A DNA stretch of 64,000 bases. Source: Rhizobium sp. CB3090. Lineage in GTDB: Bacteria; Pseudomonadota; Alphaproteobacteria; Rhizobiales; Rhizobiaceae. Shown here piece after piece: positions 9,651-17,071 of the stretch. Positions within the stretch are counted from its first letter, which is position 1. Each line of letters opens with the position of its first letter. A program made the translations under genes and the position numbers. A model generated the notes under the pieces. The model worked only from the letters and a program-made list of their open reading frames with translations. It made no database searches and was not told the origin of the DNA. The stretch covers positions 124,001 through 188,000 of the forward strand of contig NZ_CP121662.1 in NCBI RefSeq assembly GCF_029714285.1, written 5' to 3'.

Positions 9651-10334
9651 ATGGTTCCGAGAGTAGCTGTTGTAGAAGACGAGGAAGCGCTAAGCGTTTT
9701 GCTGCGCTATAATCTCGAGGCCGAGGGCTTCGAGGTCGACACCATCCTGAGAGGCGACGAAGCCGAGCTGCGCCTCCAGGAGCGCATCCCCGATCTTCTG
9801 ATCCTCGATTGGATGCTCCCTGGCGTGTCCGGCATCGAGCTCTGCCGTCGGCTGCGTATGCGGCCGGAGACAGAGCGCCTGCCGATCATCATGCTCACCG
9901 CTCGCGGCGAGGAAAGCGAGCGCGTACGCGGTCTTTCCACCGGCGCGGACGACTATGTCGTCAAGCCGTTCTCGACGCCGGAGCTGATGGCCCGCGTCAA
10001 GGCGATGCTGCGCCGAGCCCGCCCGGAGGTTCTGTCCACGGTGCTGCGCTGTGGCGATATCGAACTGGACCGCGAAACACATCGCGTCCACCGCAAGAGC
10101 CGTGAAGTGCGCCTGGGGCCGACGGAATTCCGCCTGCTGGAATTCCTGATGTCATCGCCCGGCCGCGTCTTCTCGCGCTCTCAGTTGCTCGACGGCGTAT
10201 GGGGACACGATATCTATGTCGACGAACGCACCGTCGATGTGCATGTCGGCCGCCTGCGCAAAGCGCTGAATTTCTCCAATATGCAAGACGTCATCCGCAC
10301 CGTTCGCGGCGCGGGTTATTCCATGGAGGCCTGA
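9651..10334 (+). CDS. phoB: Phosphate regulon response regulator PhoB
   Basis: OmpR-class transcription factor of 227 residues. The receiver domain has acidic pocket E9-D10-E11, phospho-acceptor Asp53 (LILDWMLPG), Thr83 and Lys105 (VVKPF). The winged-helix domain (~127-227) contains the recognition region (DERTVDVHVGRLRKAL). When phosphorylated by PhoR it should bind the Pho box at 4019-4047. A GAAGGAGA ribosome-binding site precedes the ATG. It ends the operon; its terminator has been split by the IS that follows. Confidence 0.96.
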   Translation: MVPRVAVVEDEEALSVLLRYNLEAEGFEVDTILRGDEAELRLQERIPDLLILDWMLPGVSGIELCRRLRMRPETERLPIIMLTARGEESERVRGLSTGADDYVVKPFSTPELMARVKAMLRRARPEVLSTVLRCGDIELDRETHRVHRKSREVRLGPTEFRLLEFLMSSPGRVFSRSQLLDGVWGHDIYVDERTVDVHVGRLRKALNFSNMQDVIRTVRGAGYSMEA

Positions 10335-10376
10335 TCGGGCAACCGACTGGCCGCCAATATAGCGGCGGAAACAGAA

Positions 10377-10396
10377 AACGGGCCTTTCGGCCCGTT
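10377..10396 (+). terminator. phoB terminator hairpin, left copy (T-tract lost)
   Basis: AACGGGCCTTTCGGCCCGTT forms an 8-bp GC-rich stem. It is followed directly by the IS end (CAGACTG), so it has no T-run of its own. An identical copy with a T-run is at 11927-11946. Termination here is probably weakened. Confidence 0.75.
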
Positions 10397-11926
10397 CAGA
10401 CTGCTGACAAACCCCTGGCGATGCTGGGGATTTTGTGATTCATTGGGATATGTTGAAGAAACCCGCTGCCGAACAGACGGCGATCGAGATGGTGACGCTC
10501 GATAGCCTGGTGCCGAAGGATCACCTGCTTCGCAAGATCGATCAGGTGATCGATTTTTCCTTCATCCATGATCGTGTTGCCGGACTTTACTGCGCCGACA
10601 ACGGCCGGCCGGCGCTCGATCCGACCTTGATGTTCAAGGCGCTGTTTATCGGCTATCTGTTCGGCATCCGCTCGGAGCGTCAGTTGGTGCGCGAGATCGA
10701 GGTCAACGTCGCCTATCGCTGGTTCCTGCGGCTGAGGCTGACGGACGGAGTGTTCGACGCCTCGACCTTGTCGCAGAACCGCCGCCGGCGCTTCAACGAT
10801 CCCTGCGTAGCCCAGGATATCTTCGATCATATCGTCGAACAGGCGATCGCCCACAAGCTGGTCGACGGCACGGTGCTTTATACCGACTCGACGCATCTGA
10901 AGGCCAATGCCAACAAGGGCAAATACGATCTTGCCATGATCGAAAAGTCGCGTGCCGACTATTGGGCCGATCTCGACCGGGCCATTGAGGCCGAGCGTGT
11001 CGTGCACGGCCAGAAGCCGTTGAAGGAGAAGGAGCGCGAGCCGCAGGTCAAGGAGACCAAGGTCAGCCGCACCGATCCGGAGGCGGGCTATATGGTGCGC
11101 GACGGCAAGCCCAAGGGCTTCTTCTATCTCGACCACCGCACGGTGGACGGCAAGCTTGCCATCATCACCGACACCCATGTCACACCGGCCAACGTGCATG
11201 ACTCGATCGTCTATCTCGATCGGCTGGACCGGCAGCGCCGCCGCTTCGGCTTCGACGTCGGTGCCGTCGGACTGGATGCCGGCTATGCCACGGCCGGTAT
11301 CGCCAAGGGGCTGGAAGACCGGCAGATCCTCGGCGTCACCGGCTATCGCAATCCGACGCCGCCCAAGGCCGGCATGATGCGCAAGTCGAAGTTCGTCCAT
11401 GACATGCAAGCCGATGGTTATCGCTGCCCCGAGGGTCAGCTCTTGACCTATGCCACCACCGACCGCAACGGCTACAAGCACTACACATCCGATCCGGCCA
11501 TCTGCCAAACCTGTCCGCTGCTGGCCTCCTGCACATCCAACGCCAAAGCGGTCCGCTCCATCACCCGCCATGTCTGGCAAGATGCTCGTGAACGCACCGA
11601 TGCCCACCGTCTCACCCCCTGGGGAAGGGCTATCTACAAGCGCCGCAAGGAGACGGTCGAACGCTCCTTTGCCGATGCCAAGCAACTGCACGGGCACCGC
11701 TATGCCCGCTTCCGAAGTCTCACCCGCGTCGCCTGCCAGTGCCTGCTGGCGGCAGCAGCGCAGAACATCAAGAAGATCGCCATGGCGCTCACCAAAGCAC
11801 CCAAACCGAGCCTGGCGTGAGGGCCAGAGGCCGCCAACTTCCCCTCGCCGCACAGCCCAACTTAAAACAACCCATGGTCATAAAACAAAACCCGCCGAAA
11901 ATATCGACGGGTTTGTCAGCAGTCTG
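10397..11926 (+). mobile_element. Insertion sequence, IS1182-type, 1530 bp
   Basis: Bounded by perfect 18-bp terminal inverted repeats: CAGACTGCTGACAAACCC at 10397-10414 and its reverse complement at 11909-11926. Immediately outside both ends is the same 20-bp sequence AACGGGCCTTTCGGCCCGTT (10377-10396 and 11927-11946), which I read as the target-site duplication. It carries one intact transposase gene. Perfect repeats and an open transposase frame suggest a recent insertion that may still be active. Family assignment rests on the transposase type. Confidence 0.9.
10435..11820 (+). CDS. IS1182-family transposase (DDE type)
   Basis: 461 residues. The N-terminal DUF772-type region (LDPTLMFKALFIGYLFGIRSE) is typical of IS1182/IS5-group transposases, followed by a DDE nuclease core. 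Probable catalytic residues are D151 (YTDSTHL), D281 (GLDAGYA) and E409 (ETVERSF). A zinc-finger-like cysteine set (ICQTCPLLASC) lies near 360. The GTG start at 10435 is preceded by GGGGAT; an alternative ATG is at 10450. The frame is intact, so the element may be mobile on its own. Confidence 0.92.
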   Translation: MIHWDMLKKPAAEQTAIEMVTLDSLVPKDHLLRKIDQVIDFSFIHDRVAGLYCADNGRPALDPTLMFKALFIGYLFGIRSERQLVREIEVNVAYRWFLRLRLTDGVFDASTLSQNRRRRFNDPCVAQDIFDHIVEQAIAHKLVDGTVLYTDSTHLKANANKGKYDLAMIEKSRADYWADLDRAIEAERVVHGQKPLKEKEREPQVKETKVSRTDPEAGYMVRDGKPKGFFYLDHRTVDGKLAIITDTHVTPANVHDSIVYLDRLDRQRRRFGFDVGAVGLDAGYATAGIAKGLEDRQILGVTGYRNPTPPKAGMMRKSKFVHDMQADGYRCPEGQLLTYATTDRNGYKHYTSDPAICQTCPLLASCTSNAKAVRSITRHVWQDARERTDAHRLTPWGRAIYKRRKETVERSFADAKQLHGHRYARFRSLTRVACQCLLAAAAQNIKKIAMALTKAPKPSLA

Positions 11927-11951
11927 AACGGGCCTTTCGGCCCGTTTTTCA
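11927..11951 (+). terminator. Rho-independent terminator, right copy, with T-tract
   Basis: The stem-loop AACGGGCCTTTCGGCCCGTT is followed by TTTTC. This was presumably the original phoB terminator and now terminates the transposase transcript. Read from the other strand it is the hairpin behind gcrA, but there it runs straight into the IS end without a T-run. Confidence 0.8.
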
Positions 11952-11967
11952 TATGGTTGGCACCGGT

Positions 11968-12492
11968 TCAGTGTGCCGCCCGGCGCCGGTCATGCACCGG
12001 CTGGTAAGCCAGGCGCTGATGATAGGTGCAATAGGGCGAAGAGTCCGGGCTGTCGTTGCCGCAGAAGTGAAAATCATCCTTCAGCGGGTCGCCGACCGGC
12101 CACTTGCAGGTGCGTTCGGTGAGCTCCGTCAGGCCGAGGCGGCGCGAGATCGGAACGACCACATTGGCGGCCGGGCGATATTCGATCTCGTGGACCGTAT
12201 CGATCTCGACCTCTTCCTTGAGCATCGTCGCACCCTGCTGGCGGGTAACCGTGCGGGTTGCAACGCGCGAGGCGTAGTTCGGCGCCCGCGGGGCCGAGGT
12301 ATTGCGTTTCGGGGCTCGAGCTGCAGTTGCCACGCCACCGGCTTTCGCTCGGCCCGGCAGGCTCAAGCGATGCACTTTGCCGATGACGGCATTACGACTG
12401 ACACCACCGAGCTGTGCCGCGATCTGGCTGGCGCTCAAACCTTCGGACCACAGCTTTTTCAGCTTCTCGACGCGTTCGTCTGTCCAATTCAT
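11968..12492 (-). CDS. gcrA: Cell cycle regulator GcrA
   Basis: Master cell-cycle regulator of alphaproteobacteria that binds the housekeeping sigma factor and stimulates promoters bearing methylated GANTC sites. 174 residues. The N-terminal DNA-binding part is diagnostic: MNWTDERVEKLKKLW, followed by GLSASQIAAQLGG and the SRNAVIGKVHRL helix-turn-helix. After a basic, low-complexity linker (~50-105), the C-terminal sigma-interacting domain has the conserved CKWPVGDP and FHFCG segments and a C-terminal CTYH. Its upstream region has a CtrA-type box and a dense GANTC cluster, described separately. Confidence 0.95.
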   Translation of the reverse strand: MNWTDERVEKLKKLWSEGLSASQIAAQLGGVSRNAVIGKVHRLSLPGRAKAGGVATAARAPKRNTSAPRAPNYASRVATRTVTRQQGATMLKEEVEIDTVHEIEYRPAANVVVPISRRLGLTELTERTCKWPVGDPLKDDFHFCGNDSPDSSPYCTYHQRLAYQPVHDRRRAAH

Positions 12493-12607
12493 GCCCTGTC
12501 TCCGCTGTCGCGTTTCCGATGGCAGAATCCCTCACCATTGCCTCGCATTGGATCGAGGCGTGAAACGCTTTAAAATTGTGGTGACTAGTTCCGCCGCATG
12601 CAGTCTA

Positions 12608-12624
12608 GTAATTGGTTTTTAACC
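12608..12624 (+). promoter_or_regulatory. CtrA-type box upstream of gcrA
   Basis: GTAA, seven bases, then TTAACC. It matches the CtrA consensus TTAA-N7-TTAAC with one mismatch in the first half. It lies 116-132 bp upstream of the gcrA start codon. CtrA represses gcrA in Caulobacter; the same here is inferred. Confidence 0.5.
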
Positions 12625-12636
12625 TAGTGTGAGGCT

Positions 12637-12673
12637 GACTCCGTGACAAGAGTCGCGGGAATCTTGAGGAATC
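12637..12673. promoter_or_regulatory. Cluster of four CcrM methylation sites (GANTC)
   Basis: GACTC at 12637, GAGTC at 12650, GAATC at 12659 and GAATC at 12669 fall in 37 bp; a fifth (GAATC) is at 12525. A GANTC site is expected a few hundred bases apart by chance. The cluster is between gcrA and argD, next to the CtrA-type box. Confidence 0.8.
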
Positions 12674-12825
12674 GATTTCGAGGTTTTCCCCAACTTGCTA
12701 TACGTGAGTGGCATTTATGCAATATCAGTTGTGGAAGACATGCCCTCCATCCAGAGGCGCTCTGCCGCACCTGCTAAATCGCCAGTTTTGTTGACATCGC
12801 GGTGCAAAACATCAATAGTGCCCAC

Positions 12826-12853
12826 GCCGCCGCAAGGCGGCATTTTTGATTTT
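12826..12853 (+). terminator. Orphan intrinsic terminator before argD
   Basis: GCCGCC-GCAA-GGCGGC forms a perfect 6-bp GC stem with a tetraloop, followed by ATTTTTGATTTT. It points the same way as argD, 65 bp before its start, yet no + strand gene ends upstream. It may end a short RNA or act as an attenuator in the argD leader. Confidence 0.7.
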
Positions 12854-12917
12854 CCAGGGCCCGTTTCACGTGAAGGGAACGATTGGCCCTAAAGGTTGTG
12901 ATCGAGGAGAATGCGCC

Positions 12918-14117
12918 ATGGCTGAAACCGCGCCGCTTTATGACACCTATATGCGTGCTCCGCTGCGGTTCGAGCGAGGCGAGGGCGTATGGCTGATCAC
13001 CGAGACCGGCGAGCGCTATCTCGATTTCGCCGCGGGTGTCGCGGTGAATTCGCTTGGCCATGCCCATCCCCATCTGGTTGCAGAGCTGAAATCGCAGGCC
13101 GACAAGGTCTGGCACCTGTCCAATCTCTATGAGGTGCCGGGCCAGGAGAAATTGTCGAAGCGCCTGACGGATGCCACTTTCGCCGACAAGGTGTTCTTCA
13201 CAAACTCCGGAGCCGAGGCACTGGAATGCGCCATCAAGACGGCGCGTCGCTACCAGTTCTCCAAGGGGCATCCCGAGAAATATCATATCATCACCTTCGA
13301 AGGCGCCTTCCATGGCCGCACGATCGCGACGATCGCTGCCGGCGGCCAGGATAAATATCTCGAAGGTTTCGGCCCGAAGGCCCCCGGCTTCGACCAAGTG
13401 CCGTTCGGCGATCTCGATGCGGTGCGCGCCGCCATCACCGATGCGACGGCCGCGATCCTGATCGAGCCGGTGCAGGGCGAGGGCGGTATCCGCCCGGCGA
13501 CCAACGAGTTCCTGCGCGGCCTGCGTCAGATCTGTGACGAGCATGGCCTGCTTCTGGTCCTCGACGAGGTTCAGAGCGGCGTCGGCCGCACCGGCAAGCT
13601 CTTCGCCCATGAATGGGCCGGCATTACGCCGGATATCATGGCTGTCGCCAAGGGTATTGGCGGCGGCTTTCCGCTCGGTGCCTGCCTTGCGACCGCGGAT
13701 GCGGCCTCCGGCATGAAGGCGGGCACACATGGCTCGACCTATGGTGGCAATCCGCTCGCCATGGCGGTCGGCAACGCTGTGCTCGATGTCGTGCTGGCAG
13801 ACGGTTTCCTGCAGCATGTGCGCGATGTGGCCTTGGTCTTCCGCCAGGGTCTGGCCTCGCTCAAGGATCGTTTTCCGGATATTATCGAAGACGTCCGCGG
13901 CGAGGGGCTGCTGCTCGGGATGAAGGCCGCCATTCCCCAGGCTGAACTGCTGCAGGCGATCCGCGCCGAGCATCTGCTGGGCGTGCCGGCGGGAGACAAT
14001 GTCATCCGTCTGCTGCCGCCGCTGGTGGTCACGGCCGAAGAGGCGCGCGAAGGCCTTGCCCGTATCGAACGCGCTGCAGAATCTCTGCGCGCCGCCCGCG
14101 TCAAGAAGTCGGCTTGA
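12918..14117 (+). CDS. argD: Acetylornithine aminotransferase ArgD
   Basis: PLP enzyme of arginine synthesis that converts N-acetylglutamate semialdehyde to N-acetylornithine. 399 residues from the ATG at 12918, with GAGGAG ten bases before it; an upstream extension of the frame lacks family sequence. The class III aminotransferase hallmarks are present: [15 protein letters not shown] for cofactor phosphate, [21 protein letters not shown] with the ring-nitrogen Asp, and Schiff-base Lys245 in AVAKGIGGG. It is followed by argF after a long hairpin, suggesting one arginine transcript. Confidence 0.95.
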   Translation: MAETAPLYDTYMRAPLRFERGEGVWLITETGERYLDFAAGVAVNSLGHAHPHLVAELKSQADKVWHLSNLYEVPGQEKLSKRLTDATFADKVFFTNSGAEALECAIKTARRYQFSKGHPEKYHIITFEGAFHGRTIATIAAGGQDKYLEGFGPKAPGFDQVPFGDLDAVRAAITDATAAILIEPVQGEGGIRPATNEFLRGLRQICDEHGLLLVLDEVQSGVGRTGKLFAHEWAGITPDIMAVAKGIGGGFPLGACLATADAASGMKAGTHGSTYGGNPLAMAVGNAVLDVVLADGFLQHVRDVALVFRQGLASLKDRFPDIIEDVRGEGLLLGMKAAIPQAELLQAIRAEHLLGVPAGDNVIRLLPPLVVTAEEAREGLARIERAAESLRAARVKKSA

Positions 14118-14121
14118 GTTC

Positions 14122-14163
14122 AACGCCTGCTAATCGGGGCGTTTTGCCCCATTAGCGGGCGTT
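14122..14163 (+). terminator. Long hairpin between argD and argF
   Basis: AACGCCTGCTAATCGGGGC pairs with GCCCCATTAGCGGGCGTT around a GTTTT loop, about 17 bp with two imperfections. No T-run follows, only ATCATTTC. It could be a weak terminator or an mRNA-stability element that sets the argD:argF ratio. Confidence 0.6.
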
Positions 14164-14189
14164 ATCATTTCTGGAGTACAGGTAGGAAC

Positions 14190-15107
14190 ATGGCTTCACC
14201 AAAACACTTTCTCGATCTCTCGGCCGTCGCGGGTGCCGATCTGCGCAGCATCATCGACGATGCCATCGTGCGAAAGCAGGCGCTGAAGGCCGGTGCGGCA
14301 GACAAGCCGCTGGCCGGCAAGATGCTGGCGATGATCTTCGAGAAGCCGTCCACCCGCACCCGCGTCTCCTTCGACGTCGGCATGCGCCAGCTCGGCGGTG
14401 AGACGCTGTTCCTGTCGGGTACGGAAATGCAGCTCGGCCGCGCCGAGACGATCGGCGATACGGCCAAGGTGCTGTCGCGCTATGTCGACGCGATCATGAT
14501 CCGCACGACCGATCATTCGCGGCTGCTGGAACTTGCCGAACACGCGACCGTGCCGGTCATCAACGCGCTGACCGACGATACCCATCCCTGCCAGATCATG
14601 GCTGACATCATGACCTTCGAGGAGCATCGCGGGCCGATCAAGGGCAAGACCATCGCCTGGACCGGCGACGGCAACAACGTGCTGCATTCGCTGGTCGAAG
14701 GGGCTGCCCGTTTCGGCTATCGAATGAACATGGCCGTGCCCCTTGGTTCTGAGCCAAAGGATCACTATCTGAACTGGGCCCGCAACGAGGGCGCCGAAAT
14801 CATGCTCTCGCATGATGCCGACCGTGCGGTCGCTGGCGCCGATTGTGTGGTAACCGATACCTGGGTATCCATGAATCAGGAACACCGGGCCCGTGGTCAC
14901 AACGTCTTCCAGCCCTATCAGGTCAACGCGGCTTTGATGGCACAGGCCGGCAAGGATGCGTTGTTCATGCATTGCTTGCCCGCCCATCGCGGGGAGGAAG
15001 TGACGGACGAGGTGATCGACGGTCCGCAATCCGTTGTTTTCGATGAGGCGGAAAACCGCCTTCATGCGCAAAAATCGATTCTTGCTTGGTGCCTGGGCGC
15101 GATCTGA
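14190..15107 (+). CDS. argF: Ornithine carbamoyltransferase ArgF
   Basis: Condenses ornithine with carbamoyl phosphate to citrulline in the cytoplasm. 305 residues, the usual length. It has the carbamoyl-phosphate loop STRT at 54-57 ([12 protein letters not shown]), the ornithine motif with the catalytic cysteine HCLP (~261-264) and the DDTHPCQ segment. It lies 72 bp after argD, separated by the hairpin, and is the anabolic enzyme judging by this context. Confidence 0.96.
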   Translation: MASPKHFLDLSAVAGADLRSIIDDAIVRKQALKAGAADKPLAGKMLAMIFEKPSTRTRVSFDVGMRQLGGETLFLSGTEMQLGRAETIGDTAKVLSRYVDAIMIRTTDHSRLLELAEHATVPVINALTDDTHPCQIMADIMTFEEHRGPIKGKTIAWTGDGNNVLHSLVEGAARFGYRMNMAVPLGSEPKDHYLNWARNEGAEIMLSHDADRAVAGADCVVTDTWVSMNQEHRARGHNVFQPYQVNAALMAQAGKDALFMHCLPAHRGEEVTDEVIDGPQSVVFDEAENRLHAQKSILAWCLGAI

Positions 15108-15114
15108 AGATATG

Positions 15115-15215
15115 GAGCAATTCCAGGAAAAGTGTGCAGCGGTTTTCCGTCCGGAATTGCGAAAAAACAAAAAGATAGAGCGGTTCTAATATTCCGTGAG
15201 AAGCTGAACCGCTCC
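15115..15215. repeat. Palindromic intergenic repeat, copy 1 (modules A+B)
   Basis: Two hairpin modules. A: GCAATTCC (15117-15124) pairs with GGAATTGC (15153-15160). B: GAGCGGTTC (15178-15186) pairs with GAACCGCTC (15206-15214). A nearly identical inverted copy is at 21153-21252. This resembles the rhizobial intergenic mosaic elements (RIME), but the name is a suggestion only. Confidence 0.85.
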
Positions 15216-15256
15216 CGAACCGCGTTTGATGTCGCGGGCGCAGTAGGAGTAGAGCA

Positions 15257-16246
15257 ATGGCGGAAAGTGCAGCCTCGCTGGGTCAATTCGATTTTGCCGG
15301 CGACGATCATGTCGTTCCCTTCCAGGTAGAGGGTCTTGATGTCCGCGGTCGCGCCGTGCAGCTCGGGCCGCTGTTGGACGCAATTCTCGCCCGGCACAAC
15401 TATCCGGCTCCTGTCGCCCGGCTGCTGGCCGAGGCCGTGGTGCTGACCGTATTGCTCGGCACCTCGCTGAAGTTTGAGGGCAAGTTCACCGTACAGACCA
15501 AGAGCGACGGCCCGGTCGACCTTCTGGTCGCCGATTTCTCGACGCCGGAGAACGTCCGCGCCTATGCTCGCTTCGATGACGAGGCGCTGGCCGATGCCGT
15601 TGCTGCCGGCAAGACCGAACCGGAACAGTTGCTCGGCAAGGGCGTCCTCGCCTTCACCATCGATCAGGGTCGCTTCAGCCAGCCCTATCAGGGGATCGTG
15701 GCGCTCGACGGTGCGTCGCTCGAAGAGATCGCCGGCACCTATTTCCGCCAGTCGGAGCAGATCCCGACGCGTGTCCGCCTCGGCGCTGCCGAATTGTTCG
15801 ACCGCGATGAGGCCGGCAAGCCGCGCCATCGCTGGCGGGCCGGCGGTCTTGTCGCACAGTTCCTGCCGGAAGCGCCGGAACGCATGCGCCAGCCGGACCT
15901 CCATGGCGGCGACGGCGACACTAGCCTGCGCGAACACGTCGAGGACGACGCCTGGGCGGAAGCCCGCACCCTGGTCGAGACCATCGATGCCGACGAGTTG
16001 ACCGATCCGCAGGTCGGAACCGAGCGCCTATTGTATCGCCTCTTTCATGAGCGCGGTGTGCGCGTCTATGAGCCCAAGGCGGTCTTCGACCGCTGCACCT
16101 GTTCGCGCGACAAGCTGAAGGGCGTGTTGCGGGGTTTCTCCGCCGAAGAGATCGAAGCGAGCCAGGACAATGGCGAGATCGCCGTCACCTGCGAATTCTG
16201 TTCGACGACCTATCGCTTCGAGGTGTCCGAGGTGACGGCCGCCTGA
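15257..16246 (+). CDS. hslO: Redox-regulated chaperone Hsp33
   Basis: Cytoplasmic holdase activated by oxidation, protecting proteins during oxidative and heat stress. 329 residues. The C-terminal zinc-binding redox switch has the diagnostic four cysteines, CTC (~280-282) and CEFC (~312-315), in the CXC...CXXC arrangement. The chaperone body has the family segments LLGTSLKFEGKFTVQTKSDGP and GIVALDG. AGGAG stands 8 bases before the ATG. It is separated from argF by the palindromic repeat, so it probably has its own promoter. Confidence 0.95.
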   Translation: MAESAASLGQFDFAGDDHVVPFQVEGLDVRGRAVQLGPLLDAILARHNYPAPVARLLAEAVVLTVLLGTSLKFEGKFTVQTKSDGPVDLLVADFSTPENVRAYARFDDEALADAVAAGKTEPEQLLGKGVLAFTIDQGRFSQPYQGIVALDGASLEEIAGTYFRQSEQIPTRVRLGAAELFDRDEAGKPRHRWRAGGLVAQFLPEAPERMRQPDLHGGDGDTSLREHVEDDAWAEARTLVETIDADELTDPQVGTERLLYRLFHERGVRVYEPKAVFDRCTCSRDKLKGVLRGFSAEEIEASQDNGEIAVTCEFCSTTYRFEVSEVTAA

Positions 16247-16251
16247 GCGAT

Positions 16252-16344
16252 ATCAGGAAAGGGGCTGAATAGTTTTCCGTGCGCAATTGCGAAGAACAAG
16301 AACATGGAGCGGCGTTGCTTTTTCACGAAAAGCTGAACCGCTCC
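16252..16344. repeat. Palindromic intergenic repeat, degenerate copy
   Basis: Shares TTTTCCGT, the GCAATTGCGAA core and the terminal AAGCTGAACCGCTCC with copy 1 at 15115-15215, in the same orientation, but with many substitutions and small deletions. It lies between the hslO stop and the convergent apaG stop. Confidence 0.65.
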
Positions 16345-16352
16345 AACCAGCT

Positions 16353-16745
16353 TCAGTTCAGCGTTCGTAGCAGGTTGGGCGTATCCAGCGAAAAGGCGGG
16401 GATTTTGACGTGAAACAGCTTCCCGTCATCCGTCTCCATCTGGTAGTGGCCGAACATCATGCCCGAGGGTGTGTCGAGCGGACAGCCTGAGGAATATTCA
16501 TAGGTATCGCCGGGCCGCAGCCTCGGCTGCTCGCCCACGACGCCGGGTCCGGTCACCTCGTCCACCATGCCGTTCTGATCGGTGATGTGCCAATAGCGCG
16601 TCACCAGCCGCACGGAGACGGTCGAGTGGTTGGAAATCACGATGCGATAACCCCAGACGTAACGATCGTCATCCGGATCGGATTGCTCCTCCAGATAAAA
16701 GGGTTCGACAACAACTTCGATGTCGTGTGTTAGAGCGCGATACAT
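16353..16745 (-). CDS. apaG: ApaG domain protein
   Basis: 130 residues from the ATG at 16743-16745, with AAGGTG 8 bases upstream; this is the usual ApaG length, whereas the longer frame adds 23 residues with no match. ApaG is an immunoglobulin-like fold domain of uncertain function, linked to Co2+ resistance and diadenosine tetraphosphate in enterobacteria. Recognisable stretches are [37 protein letters not shown] and GMMFGHYQM. In rhizobia it often sits beside metZ, as here. Confidence 0.92.
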   Translation of the reverse strand: MYRALTHDIEVVVEPFYLEEQSDPDDDRYVWGYRIVISNHSTVSVRLVTRYWHITDQNGMVDEVTGPGVVGEQPRLRPGDTYEYSSGCPLDTPSGMMFGHYQMETDDGKLFHVKIPAFSLDTPNLLRTLN

Positions 16746-17029
16746 GCCTGACACCTTGGTCACTACTCCGAAACGTCGCGCGCCCAAACGAACGCACAAA
16801 GGACGCTCCAGCATTTTAAATCTAGGGCACCTTATCCGCTTTCTATGATCCCACGGAAAGCGGGATACTTAGGGGTATCCTATAAAGCGACCTGTTCCGT
16901 CAAGGAATGGATTGGTGGAAACGCCTTTGACGGATTAAACCCTTCGGATTTCCAGATGTTAGGACTAACTCTAAAGGTTAATCGTCCGCGGTCGAAAGTA
17001 TAGCCGCAAAGTCTGTTTTCAAGATGTGT
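16746..17029. other. apaG upstream region
   Basis: About 285 bp between the apaG start and the metZ terminator. It should contain the apaG promoter. No open frame, repeat or palindrome stands out. Confidence 0.5.
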
Positions 17030-17060
17030 AAGCCCGCCCGAACAATATTCGGGCGGGTTT
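17030..17060 (-). terminator. metZ terminator
   Basis: AAGCCCGCCCGAA (17030-17042) pairs with TTCGGGCGGGTTT (17048-17060) around CAATA, a 13-bp stem with one G-T pair. It lies 12 bp beyond the metZ stop. The T-run on the metZ side is short. Confidence 0.75.
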
Positions 17061-17071
17061 GGGTAGAAAAG

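Larger units (their letters stand above)
12493..12917. other. gcrA/argD divergent regulatory region
   Basis: A 425-bp gap between divergent genes. It holds five GANTC sites (12525, 12637, 12650, 12659, 12669), a CtrA-type box (12608-12624), a -10-like GCTATACG (12697-12704), a perfect -35 hexamer TTGACA (12791-12796) and an intrinsic terminator (12826-12853). No protein gene is convincing here. Confidence 0.7.
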
